From positions 558,001 through 622,000 of the forward strand of contig NZ_CP043329.1 of the NCBI RefSeq assembly GCF_008195825.1: a DNA stretch of 64,000 nt, in the 5' to 3' direction. The stretch is from Pedobacter aquae (GTDB taxonomy: Bacteria > Bacteroidota > Bacteroidia > Sphingobacteriales > Sphingobacteriaceae). Each line of letters begins with the position of its first letter. Position 1 is the first letter of the stretch. Below are positions 52,301 to 61,178 of the stretch, in pieces. The notes below the pieces were generated by a model. It made no database searches and was not told the DNA's origin. It saw only the letters and a program-made list of their open reading frames with translations. The translations under genes and the position numbers were made by a program.

Positions 52301-53356
52301 GACGGTATTGGTATACCTAAAGATCAAATCAACTCGATTTTCACCAAGTTCTTTAAGGTAAGCACAGCAGAACATCAATACAGTAATTTAGGCGGTACGG
52401 GTATAGGTTTGGCATTAGCTAAATCATTGATAGAAAAGCATCAAGGAAAATTATTGGTAGATAGCCAGGAGGGTTTAAAAACTGTTTTTACCATTTTAAT
52501 TCCTTTTCAGGAGAAAGAAGAAATACAAAACGCTTTAGATAGGGTTGAAGAACTAGAATCAGAACAACATGATGGTAAACCAGTTGTTTTGGTAGTAGAA
52601 GATGATCAATCTTTACTTAATTTCTTGTCTCAAAGTTTGGTTTCAGAAGGTTATCATCCTATTAAAGCTAGTAACGGGCAAGAAGGTCTAAAACTATTAG
52701 AACAACATCATGTAGATTTAATTATTTCTGATGTGATGATGCCTGTAATGGACGGCATAAGCTTTTGTAAAGAGGTTAAAAACGATATCAATTACAGTCA
52801 TTTACCTATTATTTTACTTACAGCAAAAACCAATTCAGATGCAGAAATAGAAGGTTTAGAAAGTGGTGCCGATGCATATATTGCTAAACCTTTTAAATGG
52901 AAGCAATTATCTTTAATAGCCCGTAATTTAATAGAGCTTCAGGCAAATTTAAAACAGCGTTTTGCGCAACACCCTTTTGAGAGTACAGAAATTTTAGCAT
53001 CGGGTACTAAAGATAAAAAGTTCTTAAATAAGCTTATAGAAGCTATAGAGGTGCGTATATCAGACCCATTACTTTCTGTAGAAGAGCTAGGTAAAGAACT
53101 GGGTTTAAGTAGGTCAAGCTTGTATAAAAAAGTAAAAGGTATGACAGGCCATGTACCTAATGAGTTCATCAGAATTATAAGACTTAAGAATGCTGCTAAA
53201 CTATTAACTACCCAAGATTATAATATCTCTGAGGTTGGTTATATGGTTGGCTTTAGCTCGCATTCTTACTTTTCTAAATGCTTTTATCAGCAATTTAAAT
53301 TAACCCCAACAGAATTTGCCGACCAGCATCGAACAACAATTCAAACTAATACTTAA
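49313..53356 (+). CDS. hybrid two-component sensor/AraC regulator (HTCS)
   Basis: The 1347-residue protein has, in order: a signal peptide; about 14 Reg_prop repeats forming two seven-bladed propellers (about residues 25-700, repeated GHIWIGTYGKGLDVLNP type); a Y_Y_Y domain (about 715-785); a membrane segment (WAYMVYAILAILSFILF); HisKA with His848 in FTAMAHEIRTPLSLI; HATPase with NLLINAFKFT and DDGIGIP; a receiver with Asp1140 in LIISDVMMPVMDG; and an AraC HTH (about 1256-1340). All parts look whole. It binds an oligosaccharide in the periplasm and activates the SusCD/GH operon. Confidence 0.95.
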   Translation: MPQYFLKSCFVWILLFFIGFQNAFAQKMFFRNYTVSDGLCANTIWDIAQDEQGFMWFGTKYGLNRFDGYEFKSFQFNKNVAGTIGNNFIRKIFKYDKFTFWIGTDEGIYIFDLKTEKFKLFEPLGKIFINDIFRSKKGQIWIATKEKGVYSYQPSSEKLIQFSHRPKVNNSISSNEVSKIIEDKAGHIWIGTYGKGLDVLNPKTRVMKHYKASSAPGSLSNDVILDLYLDHEGHIWVGTMSGGLNLWDEKAQKFKVYQKSGKQSISDNIVRSIYQPKPGLLYLATEKGLNIFDIKSNKFVNYQNKNNDPYSLSDDAVYRVFKDKEGGIWIGTYFGGLNYYHEKALGLEYYYPSGVSNSLSGNAVSAFLETKNGNFWIGTEDGGLNLFNKTDKTFQKYPFSKSQDSLSYHNIHALYEDKAGHIWIGMYTGGLDILNPKTGKIKRYKSKPSNPKTLSDNSVYAIDEDREGRIWVSTISGLNLYHPESDSFIRIKEKYLAKSCIYQVYQDKDLVLWIATYDNGLIKIDKKGKLKQYAYAPKEGAISSNKVISILDDDKGNLWLGTDGGGLNVFNKKTEEFTVYDERFGITTDVVYGVLKDEKSNLWISSNSGIFEINTLNNTTRNFGRWDNLQSQQYNYKSYYKSKDGKLYFGGINGFNAFYPQKIKTATQPAKVAFTNFQLFNKDIDLSDEDSPIKQTINFAQNIVLKHNQSVISIEYAALSYVSPNKIRYSFIMDGFDKDWNNVGSQRKATYTNLPAGDYVFKVRESDTATGNITNISTVQLTILPPFYKTIWAYMVYAILAILSFILFKKYATEKARKENEIKLERLKNKSEQDFYKQKIEFFTAMAHEIRTPLSLIIAPLERLLGKKQKDPESEEQLQIMEENSDRLLTLVNQLLDFRRIESDIFEIHKEQIELVSFINNLKERFSSISYQKGVDFSLETAHQHLEMMADPEALMKIMSNLLINAFKFTRKKVSISINAVEMIDNQAMVSISIEDDGIGIPKDQINSIFTKFFKVSTAEHQYSNLGGTGIGLALAKSLIEKHQGKLLVDSQEGLKTVFTILIPFQEKEEIQNALDRVEELESEQHDGKPVVLVVEDDQSLLNFLSQSLVSEGYHPIKASNGQEGLKLLEQHHVDLIISDVMMPVMDGISFCKEVKNDINYSHLPIILLTAKTNSDAEIEGLESGADAYIAKPFKWKQLSLIARNLIELQANLKQRFAQHPFESTEILASGTKDKKFLNKLIEAIEVRISDPLLSVEELGKELGLSRSSLYKKVKGMTGHVPNEFIRIIRLKNAAKLLTTQDYNISEVGYMVGFSSHSYFSKCFYQQFKLTPTEFADQHRTTIQTNT

Positions 53357-54510
53357 TGAAAATGAATATTTTAAAAATAAGCTTTATGGTTATGTTAGCT
53401 TCGCTGATATATGCTTGCCAACAACCCAAAACAACACAAAATAGTACACAAGAACAGCTGCCTCACTACGCAGCAGCTTTTGATACCTTGATAGATGGAA
53501 AAGAAGTTAAATGCTATCAGTTAATCAATAAGAATAAGATGAAAGCCGTATTTACTAATTATGGCGGTAGGTTGGTGAGTTTATTAATCCCCACACAAGA
53601 CACTTCTTTTGTAGATGTTGTGGTAGGCTTTAAAAGTATTGATGATTATATAACATCTACAGAACCTTATTTTGGGGCTACCATTGGGCGTTACGGCAAC
53701 CGTATTGCAAAAGGTAAATTCTCTATAGATGGGGTCAATTATCAGTTGGCTATAAATAATCCTCCCAATAGTTTACATGGCGGTAAAAAAGGTTTTCAAT
53801 ATGTAGCTTGGGATGCTAAACAAATAGATAATCAAACTTTAGAACTTAGCTATCTATCTCCAGATATGGAAGAAGGATACCCTGGTAATCTAGCTGTTAA
53901 AGTAATATATAAGCTTAATGATGATAATGAGTTAATGATGCAATATGAAGCATCAACAGATAAGAAAACTGTTGTTAATTTAACCAATCATGCTTTCTTT
54001 AATTTGAATGGCGAGGGAAGCGGAGATATCTTAAACCATCAATTACAAATAAACGCTAAAGCTTTTACGCCTGTAGACAGCACTTTAATACCTACCGGAG
54101 AAATAGCACTTGTGAAAAATACTCCTTTTGATTTTACGGAGCTAACAGCTATTGGAGCCAGCATTAATCTGCCTGATGAGCAGCTGAAAAATGGTAAAGG
54201 TTATGACCATAACTATGTCTTACAAAGCAAACCATCAGAAAAAATGATTTTGGCGGCTAAAGTTATTGGCAATAAAACTTCTATTACCATGGAAGTTTTT
54301 ACAACCGAGCCAGGTTTACAATTTTATAGTGGCAATTTTATGATGGGTAAAAACATATTTAAAAGCGGCGCTAGAGACGATTTTAGGACAGCATTTTGTC
54401 TAGAAACACAACACTTTCCAGATGCTCCAAATCAGCCAGCTTTTCCTTCTACTTTATTAAAACCTGGGGAGCTTTATAAAACACAGTCTAAATATCGTTT
54501 TAGCTGGTAA
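53356..54510 (+). CDS. galM: aldose 1-epimerase (galactose mutarotase)
   Basis: The 384-residue protein has a lipoprotein signal (FMVMLASLIYACQQPKTTQ) and the mutarotase fold with GRYGNRIAKGKFSIDG, NSLHGGKKGF, the catalytic His in VVNLTNHAFFNLNGEG and the catalytic Glu in AFCLETQHFPDAPNQP. It interconverts anomers of sugars such as galactose, glucose, xylose or arabinose. The ATG overlaps the TAA of the sensor gene (TAATG), so it is cotranscribed with it. A lipid-anchored form fits work on sugars set free in the periplasm. Confidence 0.93.
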   Translation: MKMNILKISFMVMLASLIYACQQPKTTQNSTQEQLPHYAAAFDTLIDGKEVKCYQLINKNKMKAVFTNYGGRLVSLLIPTQDTSFVDVVVGFKSIDDYITSTEPYFGATIGRYGNRIAKGKFSIDGVNYQLAINNPPNSLHGGKKGFQYVAWDAKQIDNQTLELSYLSPDMEEGYPGNLAVKVIYKLNDDNELMMQYEASTDKKTVVNLTNHAFFNLNGEGSGDILNHQLQINAKAFTPVDSTLIPTGEIALVKNTPFDFTELTAIGASINLPDEQLKNGKGYDHNYVLQSKPSEKMILAAKVIGNKTSITMEVFTTEPGLQFYSGNFMMGKNIFKSGARDDFRTAFCLETQHFPDAPNQPAFPSTLLKPGELYKTQSKYRFSW

Positions 54511-54615
54511 GTGATGATTTTTTAAATGCTATTTGCTTTTTGCATGGTAATTGTATATTCCTAAATGTCTAAAATGAAGACATCTAATTAATCACTATCT
54601 ATAAAAACAAACATC

Positions 54616-54915
54616 ATGGAAAATCAAAATCAAAACGAGTTTAATGAACAAACTCAAGGTCAACCGGGAGAAAGAAACAACGATCAAGAAAACGAAAACA
54701 ATCCAAGAGTTTTTGAAGAAGCAGGGGAAGAAGATGAAGATATTGGCCCTGTAAACGAAGACGAGTCTGTGTTGCCAGAAGAGTACGATGAAGATGCAGA
54801 GGAAGAAATTATGGAAGAAGATGGCGAAGACTTTGGCGAGGACGATGAGTTAGAAGACGATGAGTTGTTGGATGACGAAGAGGAAGAGGAAAACGATAGT
54901 CAGTCTAGTATCTAA
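54616..54915 (+). CDS. highly acidic small protein
   Basis: The 99-residue protein is made almost wholly of Glu, Asp, Asn and Gln (EEYDEDAEEEIMEEDGEDFG type runs) and must be disordered. Similar acidic proteins occur in Sphingobacteriaceae. The function is unknown. A strong terminator follows within 20 bases, which supports a real transcript. Confidence 0.7.
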   Translation: MENQNQNEFNEQTQGQPGERNNDQENENNPRVFEEAGEEDEDIGPVNEDESVLPEEYDEDAEEEIMEEDGEDFGEDDELEDDELLDDEEEEENDSQSSI

Positions 54916-54934
54916 AGGTTTAAAAATCTGATTT

Positions 54935-54963
54935 AAAAGGCTTGTAGCAATACAGGCCTTTTT
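54935..54963 (+). terminator. strong rho-independent terminator with GCAA tetraloop
   Basis: AAAAGGCTTGTA pairs over 12 bp with TACAGGCCTTTT around GCAA, with T's continuing after the stem. Confidence 0.9.
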
Positions 54964-55071
54964 GCGTTTAAAGAGGTGCTTAAAAAATCCACAATCAAGA
55001 AATTTATTCACATTAACTCGCTTAATCAATTATTATCATAAGATTTGTACCCTTATCAGTATAAATCTTAA

Positions 55072-56907
55072 ATGAAACTTGTAATAGCCGAAAAACCATC
55101 TGTAGCCCGCGAACTCGCTAAAGTTTTTGGAGCCACCAATAAAAAAGGTGGTTATATAGAAGGAAAAGGCTATAGTTTTACTTGGGCTTTTGGGCATTTA
55201 TTGCAATTGGCACCTCCACAAGATTATGGCTTTTACGGTTGGAAGCAACAAAACTTACCTATGCTTCCGCATAAATTTAAGCTGGCCGTAAGGAAAATTA
55301 AAACCAAAGATGGGCTAGTAGAAGACCCTGCGGTAAGAAAGCAATTAGATGTGATAAAAGCCTTGTTTGATGAGTGTACAGAGATTATAGTGGCTACCGA
55401 TGCTGGGCGAGAAGGAGAGCTTATTTTTAGATACATTTACTACTACCTGAAATGTAAAAAGCCATTCCGCCGTTTATGGATTTCTTCTCAAACGGATGCT
55501 GCTATTAAAGATGGTTTTAGAAATCTTAAACCTGGTTCTGATTATGATACGCTATTTAATTCTGCCCATTGCCGCTCAGAGTCTGATTGGTTGGTAGGTA
55601 TGAATGCTACCCAAGCATTAAGTATCTCGGCAGGAAACAAAGCCGTACTTTCTTTAGGAAGGGTGCAAACGCCAACCCTAGCCATGATTTGCCAACGTTA
55701 CCTCGAAATTCAACAATTTGTACCTCAAATATATTTTCAGGTAGCTATACAATTAAATAAAGATGGTCATCTTTTTAGAGCCATTTCTGCGGTTAATTAC
55801 AAAAGTAAAGAAGAGGCAGAAATCGTTTTAGGTCAGGTTTTAGATGTTGCAGCTGGGCATCCCACAGGCGGGCATATTGTAAAAGTAGAAGCGAAAGCTA
55901 AAAAAGAACCACCACCTTTACTGCATGATTTAAGTAGCTTACAGCAGGAAGCTAATAAGAAAAAAGGTTACACGGCAGACCAAACGCTAGGTATCTTACA
56001 GCAATTGTATGAAAGTAAATTGGTTACCTATCCGCGTACCGGAAGTAGATACATAGGAGATGATATTTATGCAGGTATACCAGCTTTAATTGCCAAATAC
56101 CAGCAGCATCCACAATTTGGTAAACAGGCCGAGTATTTAGCCACCATAAAGCTGAATAAGCGAAGTGTAAATGCTAAAAAGGTAACAGACCACCACGCTA
56201 TTTTACCAACAGGCGAAAATGCAGGCTATTTATCAGAAGATAAGCAAGCTGTTTATGATATGGTAGTTGGGCGTATGTTAGAAGCTTTTCATCAAGAATG
56301 TATCAAAGAAACTACTAAAATTAGCGTAAGCTCGGGGGCTGATTTTATTGCCAACGGTACGGTGATACAATCTGCTGGTTGGCGTTCTGTTTTTAATGAC
56401 CCTGATGATGAAAAGAAAGAAGGCGAAAATGCTTCTTTGCCTAAAGTGCTTAAAGACGAGTACTTACCTGTTACCAATAAAGCAGTTTTAGAAAAGCAAA
56501 CCAAGCCAAAACCTTTGTATAACGAAGCTACTTTACTAAAAGCACTGGAAACTTGTGGTAAAGATATAGAAGATGAAGAGTTGCGTTACGCCATGAAAGA
56601 AAGTGGTTTAGGCACACCTGCTACCCGGGCTTCTATCATAGAAACACTAATTAAACGAGATTATATTGCTAGAGAGAAAAAGAATTTAGTGCCTACTAAA
56701 AAAGGCTTAGCCGTTTATGAGGTGGTAAAAGATAAAAAAATAGCACATGCAGAACTTACAGGACAATGGGAAAAGCGTTTAGAAGAAATAAGGTCTGGTG
56801 CTTCCGTTCAAGATTTTAAGGCAGAAATAACCGCTTATACCAAAACCATTACGCAAGAGTTATTAGCAGCAGGGCAGGGCTTACATCAAGTTTTGCAAGA
56901 GGCTTAA
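55072..56907 (+). CDS. topB: DNA topoisomerase III (type IA)
   Basis: The 611-residue enzyme starts with the TOPRIM domain (LVIAEKPSVARELAKVFG with Glu7; VATDAGREGELIFRYIYYYL with the acidic metal site) and has the type IA core with the catalytic Tyr320 in KLVTYPRTGSRYIGDD, plus the LGRVQTPTLAMI and SGLGTPATRASIIETLIKRD blocks. It relaxes and decatenates single-stranded regions during replication and recombination. No C-terminal zinc fingers are seen. It has its own unit, ended by a terminator at 56988. Confidence 0.95.
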   Translation: MKLVIAEKPSVARELAKVFGATNKKGGYIEGKGYSFTWAFGHLLQLAPPQDYGFYGWKQQNLPMLPHKFKLAVRKIKTKDGLVEDPAVRKQLDVIKALFDECTEIIVATDAGREGELIFRYIYYYLKCKKPFRRLWISSQTDAAIKDGFRNLKPGSDYDTLFNSAHCRSESDWLVGMNATQALSISAGNKAVLSLGRVQTPTLAMICQRYLEIQQFVPQIYFQVAIQLNKDGHLFRAISAVNYKSKEEAEIVLGQVLDVAAGHPTGGHIVKVEAKAKKEPPPLLHDLSSLQQEANKKKGYTADQTLGILQQLYESKLVTYPRTGSRYIGDDIYAGIPALIAKYQQHPQFGKQAEYLATIKLNKRSVNAKKVTDHHAILPTGENAGYLSEDKQAVYDMVVGRMLEAFHQECIKETTKISVSSGADFIANGTVIQSAGWRSVFNDPDDEKKEGENASLPKVLKDEYLPVTNKAVLEKQTKPKPLYNEATLLKALETCGKDIEDEELRYAMKESGLGTPATRASIIETLIKRDYIAREKKNLVPTKKGLAVYEVVKDKKIAHAELTGQWEKRLEEIRSGASVQDFKAEITAYTKTITQELLAAGQGLHQVLQEA

Positions 56908-56987
56908 ATTTATATCCCTATTTTTAGGGGATCATTTTCATTTTATAGGCTTTAAATTAGATTATCGCATAGTAACCATTAATACCT

Positions 56988-57020
56988 GCCTCAGTTCTCT
57001 TTCAGAACTGGGGCTTTTTT
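56988..57020 (+). terminator. rho-independent terminator after topB
   Basis: CAGTTCT pairs with AGAACTG and GCC with GGC (one G-T in between), followed by six T. Confidence 0.88.
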
Positions 57021-57080
57021 ATGCATAAGATTATTACAGAAATAGCAATTTATCGTAAACATAAATCGTTAAATTAGTCT

Positions 57081-58442
57081 ATGTGGTATAATAATATTCT
57101 CGAAACCATAGGAAATACTCCTTTGGTAAAGCTTAACAAAATAACTAAAGATATTGATGCTACTGTTTTAGCAAAAATAGAAACAACCAATCCCGGTAAT
57201 TCTATTAAAGACCGTATGGCTTTAAAAATGATTGAAGATGCCGAGAAAAGTGGTAAGCTTAAACCAGGTGGAACTATTATAGAAGGAACATCAGGAAATA
57301 CAGGCATGGGCTTGGCCATTGCAGCAGTTATCAAAGGCTATAAATGTATTTTTACCACTACAGATAAGCAATCAAAAGAAAAGGTTGATGCTTTAAAGGC
57401 CTTTGGGGCCGAAGTTATTGTTTGCCCAACGGATGTTGAACCAGAAGACCCACGTTCTTATTATGCTGTTTCTAGCAGGTTAGAGCGTGAGACACCAAAT
57501 TCTTGGAAGCCCAATCAATACGATAATTTATCAAATTCTATAGCTCATTATGAGCAAACCGGACCAGAAATTTGGGAGCAAACAGAAGGGAAAATCACCC
57601 ATTTGGTAGTAGGTGTAGGTACAGGCGGTACAATTTCTGGTGCGGGTAAATATTTGAAAGAGAAAAATCCGGATATTAAATTATGGGGTATAGATACCTA
57701 TGGTTCTGTATTTAAAAAGTATAAAGAAACCGGCATATTTGATGAAAAGGAGGTTTATCCCTACATCACCGAGGGTATTGGAGAAGACTTTCTACCCAAA
57801 AACGTTGATTTTGATTTAATTGATTTATTTGAAAAAGTTACCGATAAAGACGCCGCTTTAATGACACGGGAAATTGCTCGTAAAGAGGGTATTTTCGCAG
57901 GTAATTCTGCCGGTGCTGCTATTGCTGGTTTACTACAATTAAAGCATCATCTTAAAAAAGATGATGTGGTGGTGGTTATTTTTCATGATCATGGCTCACG
58001 ATACATGGGGAAAATGTATAATGATGATTGGTTGCGTGAGCGAGGCTTTTTACAGGATGAAAAATTAACGGCAAAATCTATCCTTGCAAAAAGAGAAAAA
58101 CAAGAAATGGTCACTATTGATAGCGATAAAACAGTTCTGGAAGCTATAAATGCTATGAAAATTTTAAATATTTCTCAAATCCCGATGACACAGCAAGGTA
58201 TGGTTATAGGTAAAATTACCGAAGGTGATTTACTTAATGCTTTGTTAGAAAATCCGTCTATAAAGTCGGCTAAAGTAGAATCTATTGCAACTGCATCTTT
58301 CCCTTTTGTAGATTTAAAGACTTCAATAGATAAAATCTCTGGGATGATTAATAAAGAAAACTCAGCAGTTTTAGTTGAGGATGAAACAGGAACAATAGAA
58401 ATCATCACCCAATACGATATTATTAATGCTATTTCGGGTTAA
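57081..58442 (+). CDS. cystathionine beta-synthase with CBS domains
   Basis: The 453-residue protein is a fold type II PLP enzyme: Lys43 in NPGNSIKDRMAL binds PLP, GTSGNTGMG is the phosphate/substrate loop, and VGVGTGGTISGAGKYL holds the PLP phosphate. The last 110 residues have two CBS motifs (DKTVLEAINAMKILNISQIP, MVIGKITEGDLLNALL, VLVEDETGTIEIITQYDIIN). The domain order matches cystathionine beta-synthase; the Bacteroidota enzyme may also make cysteine from serine or O-acetylserine. It has its own unit. Confidence 0.9.
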   Translation: MWYNNILETIGNTPLVKLNKITKDIDATVLAKIETTNPGNSIKDRMALKMIEDAEKSGKLKPGGTIIEGTSGNTGMGLAIAAVIKGYKCIFTTTDKQSKEKVDALKAFGAEVIVCPTDVEPEDPRSYYAVSSRLERETPNSWKPNQYDNLSNSIAHYEQTGPEIWEQTEGKITHLVVGVGTGGTISGAGKYLKEKNPDIKLWGIDTYGSVFKKYKETGIFDEKEVYPYITEGIGEDFLPKNVDFDLIDLFEKVTDKDAALMTREIARKEGIFAGNSAGAAIAGLLQLKHHLKKDDVVVVIFHDHGSRYMGKMYNDDWLRERGFLQDEKLTAKSILAKREKQEMVTIDSDKTVLEAINAMKILNISQIPMTQQGMVIGKITEGDLLNALLENPSIKSAKVESIATASFPFVDLKTSIDKISGMINKENSAVLVEDETGTIEIITQYDIINAISG

Positions 58443-58609
58443 CTGAAGTAGAAAAGTGCCGAGTATAAAGTAGAAAGAGCCTAAAAAGTGCCTAGGGCTG
58501 GCCGCCTATGAGGACGGAGAGGTTTGTGCATGAATGCCTAATTTTGAAATATGAACTAGCCTCCGATTCTGTTGAGTCTGCCGCGAACTTATCATTTAAA
58601 TATCATCAT
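58443..58609. other. intergenic region between convergent genes
   Basis: Nothing gene-like is seen. A short segment at about 58490-58530 (CCTAGGGCTGGCCGCCTATG and on) is more GC-rich than its surroundings but shows no strong stem. Confidence 0.4.
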
Positions 58610-59947
58610 TTAATCAATCTCATAACGCTCAATTTTAGCATAAAGCGTTTTTCTATCAATATTTAAAAGCTTAGCTGCTTTAGATTTGTTATAGCGTACT
58701 TTTTCTAAAGTTTGCGTAATCAATAACTTCTCATTTTGCTCGTTAATAGCTTTTAAATCTGATGTAGGCTTTTGCTGAATAGTTTGTTGCCTGTTTACGG
58801 TAAATAACATTTCATCTGGTAAAGAGCTTACTTCTGCCGTTTCATTAGGGCTTAAAAGTACCATTCTCTTAATCACGTTTTTAAGCTCTCTTAAATTTCC
58901 TGGCCAAGAGTAACGCAATAATAAATCTTTAACCTCTGGTGATAGCTCTTTTACATTCCGCTGCAATTCCTGATTAGAAAGTTGGATAAAATGAGCAATA
59001 AAAAGCTCTAAATCTTTTCCTCTTTCTCTTAAAGGAGGCAATTGAATTTTAAACTCGTTTAAACGATGATAAAGATCTTCTCTAAAATCTCCACGAGCAA
59101 CGCTATCCGTTAAATCATCGTTGGTAGCGGTTAAAATTCTAACATCAACTTTAATTTGTTTGGTACTTCCTAAAGGCTGTATGGTTCTTTCTTGCAAAGC
59201 CCTAAGTAGTTTTACTTGTACTTCGTAACTTAAATTGCCAACTTCATCTAAAAATAAAGTACCACCATTAGCAACTTCAAACTGACCTTTTTTATCCTGC
59301 AAAGCACCTGTAAAAGCACCTTTAACATGCCCGAAAAGCTCGCTAGCGGCTAAATCTTTAGATAAAGCACCACAATCTATCGCTATAAAAGGTTTATGGT
59401 TTCTGTTGCTTTGGGTATGAATGGTTCTTGCAGCATATTCTTTTCCTGTTCCGCTTTCCCCTTGGATAATGACCGACATATCCGTTGGGGCAACTAAATC
59501 TATATAACGGTATAGTTTATGAGCCTCTGGGCTGTTGCCTTTAATAATGTTACTGGGGCTAGCGCTTTTTTTAGGTAAGCTTTCAACTTTCTTATTTAAA
59601 GCATTACTCATAATCATGAGTAATTCATCGGGGTTAACAGGTTTGGTGATATAATCAAAAGCGCCTAAACGCATCGCTTTAACAGCTGTTGGTACATCGT
59701 TAAAACTGGTCATGATGATAGCAGAAATACCAAGATTTTTACTGGCAACGTGGTTTAAAATATCTAAACCTGTACCATCCGGTAAACGGTAATCTAACAA
59801 TAATAGGTCAAAAGAATTTTCATCAAGTAGTTTAAGTCCGCTTTTAATAGTGTTTGCAGCCTCTACTGTGTGTTGGTGTTTTTTTAAAAAACCTTGTAAA
59901 AGTTGTGAAAATGTAATATCGTCTTCAACGATAAGTATTTTTGCCAT
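58610..59947 (-). CDS. NtrC-type sigma-54-dependent response regulator
   Basis: From the ATG at 59947 the protein has 445 residues: a receiver (KILIVEDDITFSQLLQGFLK, phosphoacceptor Asp in LLLLDYRLPDGTG), an AAA+ domain with Walker A GESGTGKE, the sigma-54 contact GAFTGA in HVKGAFTGALQDKKG, and a Fis-type HTH (NKSKAAKLLNIDRKTLYAKI). It should activate sigma-54 promoters on phosphorylation by an unlinked kinase. A start at 59992 would add 15 poorly fitting residues. Confidence 0.93.
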   Translation of the reverse strand: MAKILIVEDDITFSQLLQGFLKKHQHTVEAANTIKSGLKLLDENSFDLLLLDYRLPDGTGLDILNHVASKNLGISAIIMTSFNDVPTAVKAMRLGAFDYITKPVNPDELLMIMSNALNKKVESLPKKSASPSNIIKGNSPEAHKLYRYIDLVAPTDMSVIIQGESGTGKEYAARTIHTQSNRNHKPFIAIDCGALSKDLAASELFGHVKGAFTGALQDKKGQFEVANGGTLFLDEVGNLSYEVQVKLLRALQERTIQPLGSTKQIKVDVRILTATNDDLTDSVARGDFREDLYHRLNEFKIQLPPLRERGKDLELFIAHFIQLSNQELQRNVKELSPEVKDLLLRYSWPGNLRELKNVIKRMVLLSPNETAEVSSLPDEMLFTVNRQQTIQQKPTSDLKAINEQNEKLLITQTLEKVRYNKSKAAKLLNIDRKTLYAKIERYEID

Positions 59948-59978
59948 AAAAACCTGTGCTGTACAGGCTGTAAATCGC

Positions 59979-60005
59979 AAAAGCCGGACCAAAGTCCGGC
60001 TTTTT
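59979..60005 (-). terminator. terminator of the 60046-60498 gene
   Basis: AAGCCGGAC and GTCCGGCTT pair around four bases. T's lie on both sides, so it may work both ways; the leftward gene ends 41 bases before it. Confidence 0.85.
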
Positions 60006-60045
60006 GCTTCATATAAGTGTGTTAATTGTTAAAAATAGGTAGCTT

Positions 60046-60498
60046 TTATTGTACCACTTTACCGTCTGCACCAATTCTAATTGCTCTCACTTCTTCACCT
60101 TTTTTTACCTCTATCTGGTAATATTCTTTATCTTCTGATTTCACTAAAGTTGCAGAACTAGGAACCCACTCTTTAAAAATATCTGCTTTTAAAGTAGTTT
60201 TTACTGCCTCAGGAAGGTCTTCCATATTTACCGGATTAGACTGCTCTGTAGCTGGTGTTTGTTGGGTAGGTGTTTGTTTTGTGGTGTCTTGTGCAACTTC
60301 TGCATTACCTGTTAATGATTCTTGTGGGGCAGGTGTTGTTTTCTTAGTAGTGTCTTGTTTGGTAGTATCCTGCTTGGTGGTATCTTGTTTGGTAGTGTCT
60401 TGTGCAAATACTACTTTTTCAAAAGATAATGATTTTGCTTCTGCGGATGCTAATCCTGCGAATGCTGCTACTGCTGCGGTTAAAATGAACTTTCTCAT
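60046..60498 (-). CDS. secreted protein with QDTTK repeats and a small PepSY-like domain
   Basis: The 150-residue protein has a signal peptide (FILTAAVAAFAGLASAEA), then four tandem QDTTK units encoded by near-identical 15-base repeats, a Thr/Gln/Pro-rich linker, and a C-terminal domain (EDLPEAVKTTLKADIFKEWV, YYQIEVKKGEEVRAIRIGAD) that resembles the small PepSY-like/BLIP-like domains of Bacteroidota. Function unknown. The repeats could change in number by slippage. Confidence 0.75.
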   Translation of the reverse strand: MRKFILTAAVAAFAGLASAEAKSLSFEKVVFAQDTTKQDTTKQDTTKQDTTKKTTPAPQESLTGNAEVAQDTTKQTPTQQTPATEQSNPVNMEDLPEAVKTTLKADIFKEWVPSSATLVKSEDKEYYQIEVKKGEEVRAIRIGADGKVVQ

Positions 60499-60662
60499 AA
60501 CTTATATATTTAATTTTTAATGTTTAACGATACTATCCTAGGTTTGATAATAGTGCCAAACAAAAATTATTTATATAAGTTATTGGTAGTTAGTATTTTA
60601 GTTTTTTTATGAGGATGATTTGCTGTAGAGAAACTCCACACTTTGTTACTTTAAACAGCGAC

Positions 60663-61178
60663 TTATTGCGGTGGATGAGGTGGATGATGGGGTGGAGGTG
60701 GCCCTTGATGAGGGCGACCTTCTGGCTTATTACCCATTAAATGTTGTAAAATACCATCTATCATCTTGTCGAATTTTTGCTGCTGCTGAGGCTTGCATAA
60801 CCTTCTTACTTTGCTAAAATGTTCAAAAGTGGCTTCTTCAAATATTTTTTGGTTCCTAGCTATTTTATCAATCAGGATTTTACTTTCTTCTTGATTTACT
60901 ACACTGTCTTTCAAAAGAGAAAAAAGCTGTTGCCGCATCAAACGATTTTCCATTTTCAAAGCCTTATTCATCTTCATATGCGTTTCCTTTAATTCAAAAA
61001 AAGCTTTCTCCTGTACGGCGTCAAATTTAAGCTCTTGCACTATGCGGTCATTACTTTCAGTTGCTCTAGTATTTTTACGAGGATGAGATTGCTCTAGTAA
61101 ATACCAAAGCACAAAGCAGTTCATCAATAACAAAAATATGAAGCCTATTTTAAAGAAATTATCCTTACTTCTATTCAT
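60663..61178 (-). CDS. Spy/CpxP-like periplasmic heavy-metal sensor-type protein
   Basis: From the ATG at 61178 the protein has 171 residues: one N-terminal membrane segment (IGFIFLLLMNCFVLWYLL), a helical domain with ELKFDAVQEKAFFELKETHM and HFSKVRRLCKPQQQQKFDKM, as in the Spy/CpxP/ZraP group, and a Pro/His-rich tail (GPPPPHHPPHPPQ) that may bind metal. It overlaps the preceding gene by 8 bases and follows the ECF sigma factor gene, so it is probably part of its stress response. Confidence 0.8.
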   Translation of the reverse strand: MNRSKDNFFKIGFIFLLLMNCFVLWYLLEQSHPRKNTRATESNDRIVQELKFDAVQEKAFFELKETHMKMNKALKMENRLMRQQLFSLLKDSVVNQEESKILIDKIARNQKIFEEATFEHFSKVRRLCKPQQQQKFDKMIDGILQHLMGNKPEGRPHQGPPPPHHPPHPPQ

